Assembly (NCBI GenBank): GCA_037974665.1
Contig: CM075770.1
Span: forward strand, 22,741,501-22,805,500
Length of the DNA stretch: 64,000 nt
DNA from: Ehretia macrophylla
Lineage: Eukaryota > Streptophyta > Magnoliopsida > Boraginales > Ehretiaceae
Direction: 5' to 3'
Under the pieces are notes generated by a model, which had not been told where the DNA came from, ran no database searches, and saw nothing but the letters and a program-made list of their open reading frames with translations. This document shows, piece after piece, positions 24,785-37,849 of the stretch. Position 1 is the first letter of the stretch; each line of letters begins with the position of its first letter. A program made the position numbers and the translations under genes.

Positions 24785-27700
24785 AATTGCGCCCACGCAA
24801 TTCTTACCTGGTCAACAAACAACTCCGGATACTGATCCCGAACTTGGTCCTCTCTTTCCCAAGTCGCTTCCTCAAATCCATGATGATTCCACAGAACCTT
24901 TACTAACGGAATACTCTTTCTGCGAAGCTCCTGAATCTTCCGATCCACAATTCTAATCGGTTTCTCTTCATAAGACAACTTCTCTTCAATCTGCAAAGGC
25001 TCTGGTTCAAGTACATGTGAAGGGTCTGGATGATACTTCTTCAACATAGACACGTGGAAGACATCGTGCAGTCTCGACAAGCTCGGAGGCAAAGCTAATT
25101 GATAAGCCAAAGGACCTACCTTTTCGGTGATCTCATACGGACCCACATACCTGGGACTAAGCTTCCCGCTCTTACCGTGCCGAATCAATCCCTTCCGTGG
25201 AGAAATCTTAAGAAACACCCAATCTCCCAAATCAAACTCAAGATCCCGACGGTGCTTATCCGCATAACTCTTCTGACGACTCTGAGCTGTAAGCATACGC
25301 TGGCGAATAAGGTGAACATTATCTACCATCTTAATCATCTCAGGTAACACAGTCGGATCAACTGTTCTCATCTCTCCAACCTCTTCCCAATATAATGGAG
25401 ATCTGCATTTCCGACCATACAACGCCTCGTAGGGAGCCATACCTATAGTAGATTGATAACTATTGTTGTAGGCGAACTCCGCTAAAGGCAAAAACTTCTC
25501 CCAATTCTTCTCAAAGTCAAGCACACATGCCCGAAGCATGTCTTCCAAGATCCTGATAGTTCTCTCAGAATGGCCATCAGTTTAGGGATGATATGCAGTA
25601 TTGAAGCTCAACTTAGTTCCCATGGCCTCTTGCAACTTCTGCCAAAAACGAGATCTGAATCTAGGATCCCTATCTGACACTATACTCTGTGGCACACCAT
25701 GCAATCTCACAATATTAGCAACATAAAGCTCAGCTAGCTTATCAAGGCTATCCTGTTTATTCACGGGAATAAAGTGTGTAACTTTAGTCAAGCGGTCCAC
25801 AACAACCCAAACAGAATCACATCCTCTCGGAGATCTAGGAAGATCGGTCACAAGGTCCATTGTTATATGTACCCACTTCCATTGCGGAATCGACAACGGC
25901 TGTAGAAGTCCGGCTGGCCTCTGATGCTCAACTTTAACCCTCTGACAAGTCAAACATCTGGATACATACCCAGCAATCTCCCTCTTCATATTGTTCCACC
26001 AGAAGTGTTACTTCAAATCTCTATACATCTTTGTACTACCCGGGTGAATCGTGTACCTCGAATTATGTGCCTCGGACAGGATCTCATTCTTTAAAGTCGG
26101 ATCACCAGGAATACATACTCTGTCCCTGAATCTGAAGATGCCATCTGCATGTAATTTAAACTCCGACTCTCCCCCTTTTGACTTTTCTTGGATCTTCAAG
26201 ATGTGATGATCAGTCTTCTGAGCTTCTCTGATCTGTGCTAGCAACCCTGACTGAATCTGTAAACTTGCAAATCGAATCCCTACCTCAGTAGCTTCTAGTT
26301 TCCATGAACAAATTTCTTCCAAAGTCTCCCAATCCTTGATAATTAAGCTTGCAACAGTAGCCTTTCGGCTCAAAGCATCAGCAACAACATTTGCTTTACC
26401 TGGCACATAGTTAATAGAACAGTTTTAACCACCCAATAGCTCTAGCCATCTCCGCTGCCTCATATTCAGATCCTTCTGTGAAAACAAATACTTGAGACTC
26501 TTGTGGTCAGTAAAAATTTCAAATCTGCAACCCCACAAGTAATGACGCCACTTCTTCAAAGCAAACACAACTGCAGCTAACTCAAGATCATGTGTAGGGT
26601 AATTGACTTCATAAGGTTTCAACTTCCTAGAAGCATAGGCAATCACCTTACCATTCTGCATTAAAACACAGCCCAATCCTTCCTTAGATGCATCACTGTA
26701 GACAACAAAGTTCTCTGTTCCCTCAGGTAAAGCTAGTATAGGAGCTGTAGTTAGTCTCTTCTTCAATTCTTGGAAACTGGATTCACATTTAGCATCCCAG
26801 TTGTAAGCAACTTTCTTCCGAGTCAACTGGCTCAAAGGTCCAGAAATTTTGGAAAAGTCTTTAACAAATCTCCGGTAGTAACCTGCCAATCCAAGAAAAC
26901 TCCGAATCTCTGACACCGTCTCAGGTCTCTTCCAAGATGAAACAACTTCAATCTTAGCTGGGTCCACTGAAATTCCTCGATCTGAAATGATATGGCCTAG
27001 AAAAGATATCTGATTCAACCAGAACTCGCACTTGCTGAATTTAGCAAAAAGCTTATTTTCCTGCAAAGTCTGTAGCACAATTCTCAAGTGTTGCTCATGT
27101 TCAACCTCGTTCTTCGAATACACTAAAATGTCGTCAATGAAGATCACGACAAACTGATCAAGGTAAGGCCGAAAAACTCTCTGCATCAAGTCCATGAATG
27201 CGGCTGGTGCATTCGTCAAACCAAACGGCAACACAACAAACTCATAGTGGCCATATCTAGTCCTGAATGCCGTCTTTGGTATATCGTCACTTCGAATCCT
27301 AAGTTGATAGTAACCCTGCCTCAAGTCAAATTTGGAGTAAACACTCACACCTTGCAACTGGTCAAACAATTCTTCAATCAACGGCAAGGGGTATTTATTC
27401 TTAATCGTGACTTGATTAAGTCCCCTGTAATCAATACATAACCGTAGCGTGCCGTCTTTCTTTCTCACAAACAACACAGGTGCGCCCCACGGCGAAGAAC
27501 TAGGTTGTATAAACCATTTCTGAAGCAAGTTCTGAAGCTGAATTTTTAACTCCTGAAGTTCAGCCGATGCCATTCTATAAGGACTCCTAGAAATTGGCGC
27601 AGTGCCTGGCACAAGATCAATCACGAACTCAATCTCCCTATCTGGTGGTAAACCCGGTAATTCCTCGGGAAATACACTAGGGAAGTCTCTAACAGTCGGA

Positions 27701-28230
27701 ACCTCATTCAGACTCAACTTATCAGCAGGATGATTGATCAAATAGGCCAAGTAAGCTTCACAACCCCTATTCAACAACTTAGAAGTCTTGATCGCTGATA
27801 AAAGTGGAATGCGGGCAGCCCTGCAGTTCCCAACAATCTCTAGTACCGGTAGGTCAGGAACCTTAAGATAAACGACCTTTGTTCTACAATCCAACTGAGC
27901 ATAATACTTTCCCAACCAGTCCATTCCCAAAATGATTTCAAAGTCACGGAATGGTAATATAATTAAATCAGCAGGAAATTTACGGTTCTCAATACATATA
28001 TCACAAGATTTGCAAATAGACTCAGTAACAAATTTTGCACCCAAAGGAGTACTAACTTCAACTTCATGAGGCAATTTATCAATGCAAACATTCACAGATC
28101 GTGCACATGCAGGAGTTATAAACGAATGCGTAGCTCCAGGATCAATCAAAACTTTAACTGGCTGAGTAATGAGATGAAAAGTACCTTCCACAATAGCTGT
28201 ATTATCGGGCAGCTCCTCTGCATCCAGTGC
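24785..28230 (-). pseudogene. pol region of element D1: PR-RT-RNase H-integrase-chromodomain (fossil)
   Basis: Domains in element order, with decreasing coordinates: protease about 28160-27880 (HSFITPACA, then [17 protein letters not shown]); reverse transcriptase about 27580-26870, with [32 protein letters not shown] and [10 protein letters not shown] (FIDD near 27141-27130); RNase H about 26710-26430 ([24 protein letters not shown]); integrase about 26100-25300 with a zinc segment HPGSTKMY...CLTCQ, a VSDRDPRF block and the NTAYHPQ block; and a chromodomain-like end about 24905-24800 (EEATWERED). The enzymes would copy the RNA genome and integrate the DNA in the nucleus. Gag and the first part of pol share one frame. 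There are about three breaks in all, so it is recent but not whole. Confidence 0.94.
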
Positions 28231-28309
28231 AAAAACCCTAGCCTGAACTCTCTGTGCTGGACGTGCACCTGCTGCCCTATTCTGAACACCTTGGCCTCCA
28301 CCACGGCCC

Positions 28310-29394
28310 TGAACATTGTTATATTTAGGGCAATCTCTCACCCTATGATCATCACCGCCACAACCCGTACATTTACCACTCTTCCTCCAGCAGTTAGCCT
28401 CAATATGCCCTGGTCGATTACAATAATTACACAGCTGATTTTGCCTAACTACAGTATTTCCCGTAGGTGCTGGGGCTCTGGCAGGGGTAGGAACTGTACC
28501 TCCCTGCTGAGGTCTAGTCACAGCTGGCCTAGCCTGAATCTGCTGCTGTGGCTGATACGGACGCTGCTGAGGACCCTGTGCAGAAGCCTGATACTGCCTC
28601 GGCTGACTCTGGCTGCTCTGGCCCAAATACTGCTTCTTACTCGGCTGACTGCTCTCAGCTAACATCTCAGCCTTCCGTTTCTCAAACTTCGAGGCTGCTT
28701 GAAATGCCTCGGGAAAAGTAGTGTAGGTCTGCCCAGTCAAATGCAACTGTATGTCCATTCTCAGCCCACGGACAAACCTATGAATCATCCTCCTAGCCGG
28801 CCGTACCAACTCGGGCATATACCTCGACAGGCTAACAAACCTAGCCTCGTACTGTGCAACAGTCATATTTCCCTGCTTCAGGGCCACAAACTCATCTTCC
28901 CTCCTCTCCATAGCCATCTCGGGAATATATTTGTCCCGGAACTCACTTACAAAATCATCCCATAAGTGTGGAACATCCTCACAATCCCACCTCAATCTAA
29001 CAGTATTCCACCACTGCTCTGCATCACCCTCAAATAAGAATGACGCATAGTCTATTCTTGCCTCATCAGTGTACCTCAAAGCAGTGAAAATTTTCTCGAC
29101 ACGATTAATCCATCTCTCAGCCGCCTCATCATCCGGCTCCCCGAAAAACTTTCCCGGCTCGTGCCTCAGAAATTTCTCTAGCTGGTTATTCTCAACTCTG
29201 TACCCCTGTCCACCAGGATTAGCTTGATTACCCTGGGGATTAATACGGTCATGTCTCTGCTCGTGTAGTACCTGTGTGATCCGGTCTACTGCAGTAGTCA
29301 TGGTAGCCATAAACTGCTCGGGCAACGACTGCTGACCCTGTTCTGCTGCCTCTTCATCTGATCCTATACCTTGAGTACCACGACGTGGTGGCAT
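28310..29394 (-). pseudogene. gag region of element D1 (fossil)
   Basis: The likely start is the ATG at 29394 (MPPRRGTQG), about 290 bp downstream of the primer site. The gag core spans residues 70-235, with [45 protein letters not shown] and [13 protein letters not shown]. It is followed by a Q/P-rich linker (residues 240-310) and two CCHC zinc knuckles at residues about 322-335 and 342-355 ([14 protein letters not shown] and [14 protein letters not shown]). Gag packages genomic RNA and forms the particle. This part of D1 looks open throughout, continuous with protease, as is usual for plant Ty3/Gypsy single-frame gag-pol. Confidence 0.93.
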
Positions 29395-29686
29395 AGTAGC
29401 AACTCACAATAGCTGGCAACATTTAAAAGCAGTTTATAGACAGAAATATAGCACATAAGATTAGATAACACTCAAGTCAATAACAATCCACTATTCTATC
29501 ACACAATTCACATAAAACAAGTTTAACTTGCCAAACTATTCCACTTAAACACACAAACATTCCAAGTTCACAAAGTCATGTTATAACATTTTCTTTTCAC
29601 TTAGCAATCATACATAAACACTTTAGCATTTTAGACCTTTACCCCACAGACCAAGAATCATATCCCGGCTCATGCAAGACTATCAT

Positions 29687-29698
29687 GCTCTGATACCA
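29687..29698 (-). other. Primer binding site of element D1 (iMet-tRNA)
   Basis: GCTCTGATACCA on the + strand is the reverse complement of TGGTATCAGAGC. It lies 8 nt from the 5' LTR at 29707 and confirms the minus orientation. Confidence 0.93.
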
Positions 29699-29706
29699 CC
29701 GAAAGA

Positions 29707-31991
29707 TGTCACGCCCCGACCCGACCCCGCAAAAGGAGAAGCCCGGACCCGATACACAGACGGAGTCTCCTCTGTACCGCGGACGATCCGAAAACCCTAA
29801 AATCAATATAATACTTGCGAAAGCCATATAATAGTGATCAAACCAGCCAACTTTCTTTACAACATACATTTCTTATTAACCAACTTTCCAAACCAAAAAT
29901 GATATGCGTACTACACAAGTACTTATGCCACTAACCATTAGCTATTAGCATGCATTTCTTCACTAGTCACAAGAGTGTAAGTTACAACTTTACAAACTTT
30001 AATCCATTACAACATAGGACCATTAAAGGTCTCAAAATAGGAAAATACATACAAGGCTACAAGCCTCAAAATTAAGCGACCTTCACGCAATATACATAAC
30101 AAGCAAGGTTCGCACAAAAACTGGTAACCAACCACCAGCTAAAGCAGAGAAGTGCTATCACGGAAACACCTCCACTTGCTCCTCCTCCTTAATTACCTCG
30201 AGAGGGTCTGCTTCAACTACTTCTGTAAAAACATGGTATAGAAAGGAATGAGCAAAAACTATTGCTCAGCGAGGGCAATTGGTCTCAAGGACGGAGATGA
30301 GAGGAATATGCAATGCAATTAGCCAAACAATACATACAATTCATATAAGTTACCTCCAAAGCCAACAATAAAGCAAGGCAAGTATTTAAAGCTGCAAACA
30401 CTCAATTAAAGGATACGATACTCTTTTCACGAGCAACTTTCAAACACGAATTCGATGACGACGCCGGCCCAAAACCACCTTATAACACCAGTTTGGAATA
30501 CTCTGGAAGTATCCATCAACCTACGACCTAAATCTCCCTGGGAGGCAACCCAAGCGAGAAAGGGAATAGCAGCGGAGCTAGAGCAACCAACACTAGCAAC
30601 CCAAGGCTACCCAGAGAGGTCCATCACTCACGCGCGAGACCCTATGCAATGCAAGACTCGATACAAGACGATAAACAAGCGATAAAGCCACACGTGGGAG
30701 AATAACAAAGTAGGTTACTCTCGCACGCAATAGCAGCAATTTGATAAGCAACTCAATCCAAAACAACTCAAACAAGTAATTCAAGTAATTCTAAGCATTC
30801 TATTAGCATAAAGACAAGAAAACACACAAAAACACAAATCGGCCCCAACTATCAAAACGCTACCATTTCCAAACGAGCTACGAGTTCTGGAAACCGACTT
30901 CGCCAACCCTCCTAGGTCACCATAAGGCACGTCTAAAGACCCCGAAACCTTACTTTACCCTAGAACTCGCGCAAAGCCCCGATTTCCCCCTTTCTCGTTT
31001 GAACTACAACTATATCAACCAAACACCCAACCAACGCCATAATCGCACCAAAAGTGCTTCCATGGCCTCCCGAAGCAATGCCAACACGCAAAATGAGAAA
31101 ACGCAAAAGTCGACCGAAACGACCCCGACTTTCCCAAAGGCTTAGTTCTCGTCTTTTCCACTACGCAACCCAAACAAACCACACATTTTAGCATTCTAGC
31201 ATACCTAGCACGTTTCTACATCAACGGAAAGCATAACGGCGCAATTTCAACGTTTCAAAGTTTTACTATTCATAAAACACTATTCATTGTTCAATTTAAA
31301 TTGCAATCACAACATTTAACCGCAGAAAATGTTACAAAGCTATAAATACATGTTCTACAAATGCCAAGGAACATTCTAGAAGCATCAAATCGCTTTAAAT
31401 AACGATCTACGGATAAATCTAAAAATTGACAAAGTTAACATACACAACGTATAAATGCGCAAATAACATGCTTCCCTCACCTCAGGTACTCCTAGTCGCT
31501 AGGAAAACAACGTTGGTTGCCTCGGAAATCACCCCGCACGAGCTCACGCGAAGATTGAACGTTTGGAAGGTTGAATATTTTTTTTTTCTTTCTCTCTTGT
31601 TTCGGCCTGCTCCTGGTCTGTTCAGCTGCTGTTTTTATTTTATTTTGCTTAGTTTTTAGCTTATATAAGGGTCAAATGGTCAAAGTTGGTCAAGGCTAAG
31701 TCAAACTACTTAAGACTTGGTCAAAGGCCCCTATTTTGAGCGTTTTAAAGCCGTTTCAGCTAAGGTAAGTTCAATTAAAGCTAGCAACATTTAAAATATA
31801 AAATTTAAGTCATCTAAATACTAGTTTCACTATTTGCTGAGGACTGGAAATCGTTATCTAGCTATCGCTCCTTAAATGCAATGCACGTTGCGTCAGCGAG
31901 AAAGTAACAGTTAATTCACAAAGCATTTAAGGAAATATAATTTTCAAAATAATAAACAAAGAATTTTCACATTCCGGGCTCGGGTATTACA
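29707..31991 (-). repeat. 5' LTR of element D1
   Basis: The LTR is 2285 bp and pairs with 22481-24766. It holds the CGGAGTCTCCTCTG block (about 29757-29773), the CTACGACC box near 30522, the CCCTCACCT box (31474-31482) and the palindromic TATA candidate at 31660-31669. It ends at the ATATG duplication (31992-31996). Confidence 0.96.
31660..31669 (-). promoter_or_regulatory. Candidate TATA box in the D1 5' LTR
   Basis: CTTATATAAG is the same palindromic site as in the other D1 LTR and is unchanged between them. Because it is in the 5' LTR, it is the copy that would drive the element transcript toward lower coordinates. Confidence 0.45.
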
Positions 31992-31996
31992 ATATG

Positions 31997-34267
31997 CATC
32001 AACATTTGCAAAAGCCTTCATTTTTTCTTCATTTCTCCCATTTCCTCACATTTCTCTCTCTCCCTCTCATTCTTCTCTCTCTCTCTCGGCCTTGGCTGAG
32101 TTCATACACTCCATAGCTCATCTTCATCATTCCATGGTTCATCAAGGCAAGCTAGAAGCTAAGAAGCTCGACTAAGCAAGCTAAGTTGCAAGAAAGCTCA
32201 CTTGCAAGCTTATTGAACTTCTATTTCGGTTAAGGTGAGTTTGCTAGATTCCATTTCTTTTCTTCTTGTTCTAACCACATGCATCTACTAAGAACTTGAT
32301 TACTAAGCTAGGAAACTAGAGGAAAATCGAGTGGTGTCTCGGCTAAGTAAGGAAAAGAGTCAACCTTGTGCTTCATCAAAATCTTGTGCATCTTCTTGTT
32401 GTTTTGCTAAAGTGAGGGCTAAAAATTCTTGAAAATCCTTCAAAAAAACCACATGCATGCTCTTAAATGTTTGTCTTTGCTTCTGTACTTGAGATATATG
32501 TGTGTTTATAAGCTTTTATAACCATGCATGGCAAGATTTTGGGCTAGAAGGTGATGATATATGAAATCGGGTTTGTGACAGCTTTCTGTCTTGTTGGTGC
32601 GAGATGATTTTGGCTAGGAAAATGATGTTGAAAATGTGTGAAAATTGGTGGGTAACTCGTTTTTTCGGTTCTGAACATTTTTCCCAGAAATAGGCCAAAG
32701 CTAATTTTGACTCTAAGGTCCTAAAAATGGTAAATCATTAAAATGTGTCCAAATTTGGAAAATCTGGAAAAATGAAGCAGGTTTTGGCAGATTCACTGAC
32801 TTTGTGGAACGAACCAGTTTTGACTTAGTAAATGATATCAAAAATTCATGAACTTTGGTGTGATGATATATTTTTCAGTTCTGGACATTTTTGTCAGAAA
32901 TGGACTAAGGCTAAATCGGACCCTAAGGACCTCAAAAACGACAAATATTGAAATGTGTACAAATCTGGACAGTTTTGTGCAATCTCACTGTTTTGGCTAT
33001 AACTATTGAACCCGAACTCCAAATGATGCGAGGTTTGTTTCTGAATTTAGTTCACTTCTTAAGCTTTAATTTGACATCTTATTCACTGGAATTGGAGATT
33101 GTTGGCTTGTCTTAATGATTGTGAAAATACAGCTCATTGCAGTGAGGGTTTCACTTAGTGATATGCTTAGAAAAATTATTGTAGCTTCTCTTGTTGTATT
33201 AAATGTTTGGGATTGTGGCATTGGGATGTTATGTGGACTGTTTTGAATACTTGAGAATGTTTGAATTAATCGATGCATGGCTTGAGATTGATTTTTGAGT
33301 TGACTTGGGGCTTAATCGCACGGGTAAGCACGAAATGGAAACCCTAGTGACTAGGTAAATTGACTAAGTGTTGATCCTATGAATATCGTGTTTAATTATA
33401 TGTTTAGTAGGCTGCCCGTAGTTGCCATTGTAGCCCTAAATGCGATCTTGATGATTACATGTTGACAAGTAGGTTTTTCTTGCACCCGAACTCACGTAGA
33501 TGTCGTTGCATGTTGAATAATCTTATTATTTGATTACGTGAACTTCGAAATGAGTTATATGGCTTGATTTACATGCGTTACATGGCTGCCCGTTTAATGT
33601 TCATATAACTCCTTGTGCCTTTCAAGTGAAATTACTTGTCTTATCGTGCCTCGCTTGTTTACTTGTCAATGTGCAATCTTATGACTGTCCGGAGGCAACC
33701 TACTTTGTTGTCCTCCTAATGTGATATATTAAATGTGCATTGCATATAAGGTTGCAACCTTTCATTCTGGCGTGGTAGCGTTCACGCACACCGGGCGGCA
33801 TCGGGCTTGCCGGTGTAACCGTGACTACCATTGTCCAATTCCCTCTCTCGCTTGGGGGCTAGACTTCCTCGGAGAGTTGGGTCGTAGGATTTCGGGGTAC
33901 ATCCGGAGTACACCCATTTGGCGTGATAAGGGGATGATTTGAAGTCGGCCGCAACAACTGATACTGGAAATGAACTGAGAGCAAAAGCTCACCGTATCCT
34001 TTTTACTATGTGTATAAGTACTCTCTCTTGGTTCCTAGAGGACCTTGGGGAGGAAAGATGGGTAATTGTGTTCCTTTACTTTTATATTATTGTTCTGTAC
34101 TTAATTGTGATACATTCATGCTTGCAAAAAGGGTTTTCATAAGTTGAACCGGAAAATGAGTTTCAAAACCTATTTCTCGTTCCCCCTCGCTGAGTTCATA
34201 AGGACTCACCCTCTTTTATCATCTCAGGTGAAGAAGATCAAGAACAGGTACCCGAGGACGACGTGCC
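31997..34267 (+). repeat. Middle part of solo LTR B2
   Basis: This is a family B LTR sequence in + orientation, continuing from 22480. It contains a CT-rich tract, the AAAGTGAGGGCT box near 32409, the stretch matching 16601-17440 of B1 in reverse, and the GGGTCGTAGGATTTCGGGG box near 33879. Open frames at 33733-34142 are mirrored on the other strand in every family B LTR and are not supported as genes. GTGCC at 34263-34267 is the E1 duplication. Confidence 0.92.
32050..32089. repeat. CT-rich simple repeat in the B2 LTR
   Basis: An imperfect CT repeat with a TCTCTCTCTCTCGGCC end. It sits where the transcript leader of the LTR would be. The C LTRs have the complementary GA tract at the same place, while B1 lacks it. 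Confidence 0.8.
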
Positions 34268-37187
34268 TGTAACACCCCGATCCCTCTCGAGACCGGGAGT
34301 TCTAACAATCAATCTATTCACAACCCAAACCAAAACCCGGGCATAATTTTCAGGGAAAACGGACGGAGTCTCCCCTGTTTCTAGGCAAAAAGCAAACCTG
34401 CGACAGCATATAAGAGGACCAATACCATGTCCAAACATTCAACTACCTCTAGGCCATCCGAGCCTCGGTTCTCAACAATTAAACTCAACAAGTATACATA
34501 CATTTCTAATTAAAAAAAAAACTAACCTATCTCTGTTCGTTCTTGACAAGTACATTCAACTAGATAATTAAACCATACAAAGCTACTGCATAAAATAAAC
34601 TATCATGCCATTCTAATTCTTTTCCTTTGGACATTACAAACATGCATTGAAATTAAGCTGCGCTAACTGATTACATAAACTAGCTTATCAATTTACCTCA
34701 ACTACTTAGCTAGATTTAAATTACATTTCTTTGAACAATAAATACATACAACATATGAAAGCATATATCTTTACAACTTCGACACTCAAGCCACGTAGGC
34801 ACGCAAGACAACTCTTCAGGCACGAACTTTCACAAAATCACGAACTTTCCAGCTAACATGACATTTCCTGAAATGTGGTGATGAGAAGTGAGTATACACA
34901 ACACGTATACTCAGTGAGGGCGAGACAGATATCGAGGTAGAGAGAAAGAAAGTCATGCAATGCAGATAGCCACAATTAAGCAATAAAGTCTATATGAAAG
35001 CATTCAATACAAACGACAATATAATAAACATTCAAGAAAGCATTAACACAACCATTCAAAGCTATACCACACTCTGAAGGCTATGGTTCACTCTTACGAG
35101 CAATATACCATTTCACGAGCGATACATCAATCTCGAGCTTGATGTTGACAACGATGACAATAAGCGCGCAACCACCTTATAACACCAGTTTAGAATACCC
35201 CGGGAGTAACCATCAATTCTACGACCCAAATCTCCCTGGGAGGAAACCCAAGCGAGAAAAGGGAATAGCTACGGAGCTAGAGCAACCAACACTGACAACC
35301 CGAGGCTACCCAGAGAGGCCCATCACTCACGCGCTGGACACTATGCAATGCAAGACTCGATACAAGGAGATAAACGAGCAATAGTACAACAACACAGATA
35401 GAGGAGATAAACGAGATATCAAGCATTATTCAATAATTGTTAAACATTTCAATCAATAATCAACTCTACAAGCGTAATAAGCATTAACAAGTATTAACAA
35501 ACATTTACAATCAAATAAGTAACAAGAACAACACCAACTAACATTATCAAGCAATAACAATTGTTCTATAGACATTATAAGCATTCTATAGACAACATAA
35601 GCATTCTATAAGCAATATTCTATGAAAACACACAAAATTACGAAAATGACCCCAACTTACCAAACGCTACTACTTTCAAACGAGCCACGAGCTTTGGAAA
35701 CCGACTTCACCAATCCTCCTAGGTCACTATAAGGCACGTCTAAAGACCCTGAAACCCTACTTTACCCTAGAATTCGCGCAAAGCCCTGATTTCCCCCTTT
35801 GCTCATTTGAACTACAACTATACTAACCAAACACCCAACCGACGCCATAATCGCACCAAAAGTGCTTCCATGGCCTCCCGAAACAATGCCAACACGCAAA
35901 ACGAGAAAATGCTAAAGTCAACCTAAACGACCCCGACTTTCACCAAGGCATTTTTCTCCGTTTTTCCATTACACATTCCAATTAAACCACACATTTAGGC
36001 ATTCTAGCATAACTAGCATCTTCCTACATCAACAGAACGCGTAACGGAGCAACTTCATCGAAACGGGAGTTTACTATTCATAATTTACTATTTATTATAC
36101 AATTTATATTTCAATTTCAATATTCAACCGCAGAAAATGTTATAAAGCTATAAATACATGTTCTACAATCAACAAGGAACATTCTTTAAGCATTAAAACG
36201 ATTAAACTAACGATCTACGCATAAAATCCAAAAATCAAAGTTTAGATACAAATATTTCAAATGCGCAAATAACGATGAAACCCTCACCTTAGACGCTCCT
36301 AGACGCTAGGAAAACCTCGTAGGATGCCTCGGAAACCACCCCGTGGAAGCCCTCGCAAAGAATTGAAGATTTGATGTTGAATTTTCTTTTTTTTCTCTCC
36401 TTATTTTTTCGGCCCTGCCCTCTCTGTTCAGCTCTATTTTTTTGTGTTATTTTAGGCTATTAAAAGATGACACAAGGTCAAAAGGTCAAAGATTTGGTCA
36501 ATGCTCACTTAAGTTGGTCAAAAGACTTGTTTTTATGCATTTTTAGGCTAAAACAACTAAGGAAATATCAATTCTAGCTAACAACAATTAAAATATAAAA
36601 TTTAAGACACCAAACACTAGTTTTCACTATTTGTTGAGGACTAGGAACCGCTCTCTAAGTTTCGCTCTCGATATGCTATGCACTTTGCGTCAATAAAGAA
36701 GTAACAATTAAATCTCAAAGAATCTAAGAAATATATCATTTTCGGAAAGCATGATAGTTTAAAATTTACTTCGGCTCGGAGCTACTTTTCATTTAATTGA
36801 AATCCGAGCATTTAAGTGCAAGAAAAATAAAACCGATTGACATCAATATGAAAAGTAGTTGATATTCTGTTAAAATAATTAGCTCAAGTATTATTCTAGT
36901 TACTTCTAAAAGAAATATGAAAATAAAGCTTCAAATAAATGTTTAACTAAAATAAACGCAAATCCAATCCTAACATTTAAGATGTCACTTAATCAATCAC
37001 AAGAGAATAAATTCAATTACTATAATTATTAGAAATAGGTAATAATCTTTTAATTATTCAATATACAATTACTAAATGCTTCCAAGAGAAATATTAAAAT
37101 AGTGCAAATTGGTTGATTTAACTAATTAAACATTTAATCAAATGCAGTCAAGTGCTATTAAATGCATGCCGGGTTCGGGTTATCACA
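34268..37187 (-). mobile_element. Solo LTR E1 (family E)
   Basis: This 2920-bp LTR runs from TGTAACACCCCGATCCCTC to GGGTTATCACA and is flanked by GTGCC at 34263-34267 and 37188-37192, inside B2. It matches the LTRs of E3 (51908-54745) and, in reverse, E2. It carries the GGACGGAGTCTCCCCTG block at 34361-34377, the CTACGACCC box at about 35219 and the CCCTCACCT box at 36281-36289. It has no internal region. Confidence 0.94.
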
Positions 37188-37192
37188 GTGCC

Positions 37193-37844
37193 TAACGATG
37201 ATTCCTTGGAAAGATTGCCTGTCCTATGTGCTTTGCTTGATTATGGACATCTGTGAACACTATGCTACTTGAAGACTATTTCTTTTCATGTTGCTTAATG
37301 TTTGTATTGTAAAAGACCCTCGTTGTAATTTGGGGTCTAATTTTGGTTTGTACTGATAATAACTAGACAGACACTACTATGATCGTTTTGCTATTATCAT
37401 TGGCTAGTATCTATCATAGGATTATGAAGTATCAGGTAAGGACTAAGTAAAATGAACCTATCCAATCTCAAGCAGGTACTCACTATTAAGCTAAGATCAA
37501 CAGGTACTTTTGTAACGAGGATTAACAAACAGACGAGACATAGTATCATACTAGGTTATTAATCAATCAAGGCTTCGAGATAACCAGTAGGCATTTCAAT
37601 TGATGGTAAATAGTAATCTTAGTTGGAAATGAAATTGAGATTGGAAAATTTGAGGCGTTTAGAGAATTAGGTCAAACCAAAGAGCCTAATTACAGCCGTT
37701 ATGCTGTCGGTTTTTCAGAAAATTTTTGGAGTTTAGGCTAAAACATTAAGTATTAAATTTTCATGAACAGTTAAGTACGAGATAGACTGGAATGTTTAGA
37801 TCACACCCTAGTCTAACCTTTATAGGCCGGGTTGGGACGTGACA
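37193..37844 (+). repeat. Last part of solo LTR B2
   Basis: This is the 3' end of the family B LTR in + orientation, resuming after E1 and ending GGCCGGGTTGGGACGTGACA. It is the reverse complement of the first roughly 650 bp of the LTRs at 15024, 19041 and 46241. It is followed by the AGGTG duplication at 37845-37849. Confidence 0.93.
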
Positions 37845-37849
37845 AGGTG

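Larger units (their letters stand above)
22481..31991 (-). mobile_element. Element D1: full-length Ty3/Gypsy chromovirus, least decayed copy
   Basis: D1 is a 9511-bp minus-strand element inserted in solo LTR B2. The target duplication ATATG lies at 22476-22480 and 31992-31996. LTRs are 22481-24766 (2286 bp) and 29707-31991 (2285 bp), differing at about 45 to 50 sites by eye (about 2%), mostly transitions. A primer site, a purine tract and all gag-pol domains are present. The coding region has only about three breaks, the fewest in the window. It is nested inside B2, which is nested inside C, so it is younger than both. The C-terminus carries a chromodomain-like segment, and I place it in the Tekay/Del lineage by inference. 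Confidence 0.96.
21681..37844 (+). mobile_element. Solo LTR B2 (family B, opposite strand), interrupted by D1 and E1
   Basis: B2 begins TGTGAGGCCCGACC at 21681 and ends GGGACGTGACA at 37844. It is flanked by AGGTG at 21676-21680 and 37845-37849. Its own sequence is 21681-22480, 31997-34267 and 37193-37844, about 3.7 kb in all, which is slightly longer than B1. It is the reverse complement of the LTR it sits in, so the same family inserted into itself in inverted orientation. No internal coding region belongs to it, so it is a solo LTR split by later insertions. Confidence 0.93.

Noticed and set aside
28066-28662. Antisense open frame of 198 codons across gag of D1
   Set aside because: It is a shadow of the Q/P-rich gag linker and zinc knuckles on the minus strand.
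33733-34142. Recurring open frames in family B LTRs (also 15772-16181, 19977-20222, 47164-47427)
   Set aside because: They are found in every family B LTR, change length between copies and have no recognisable domain; a protein is not supported.
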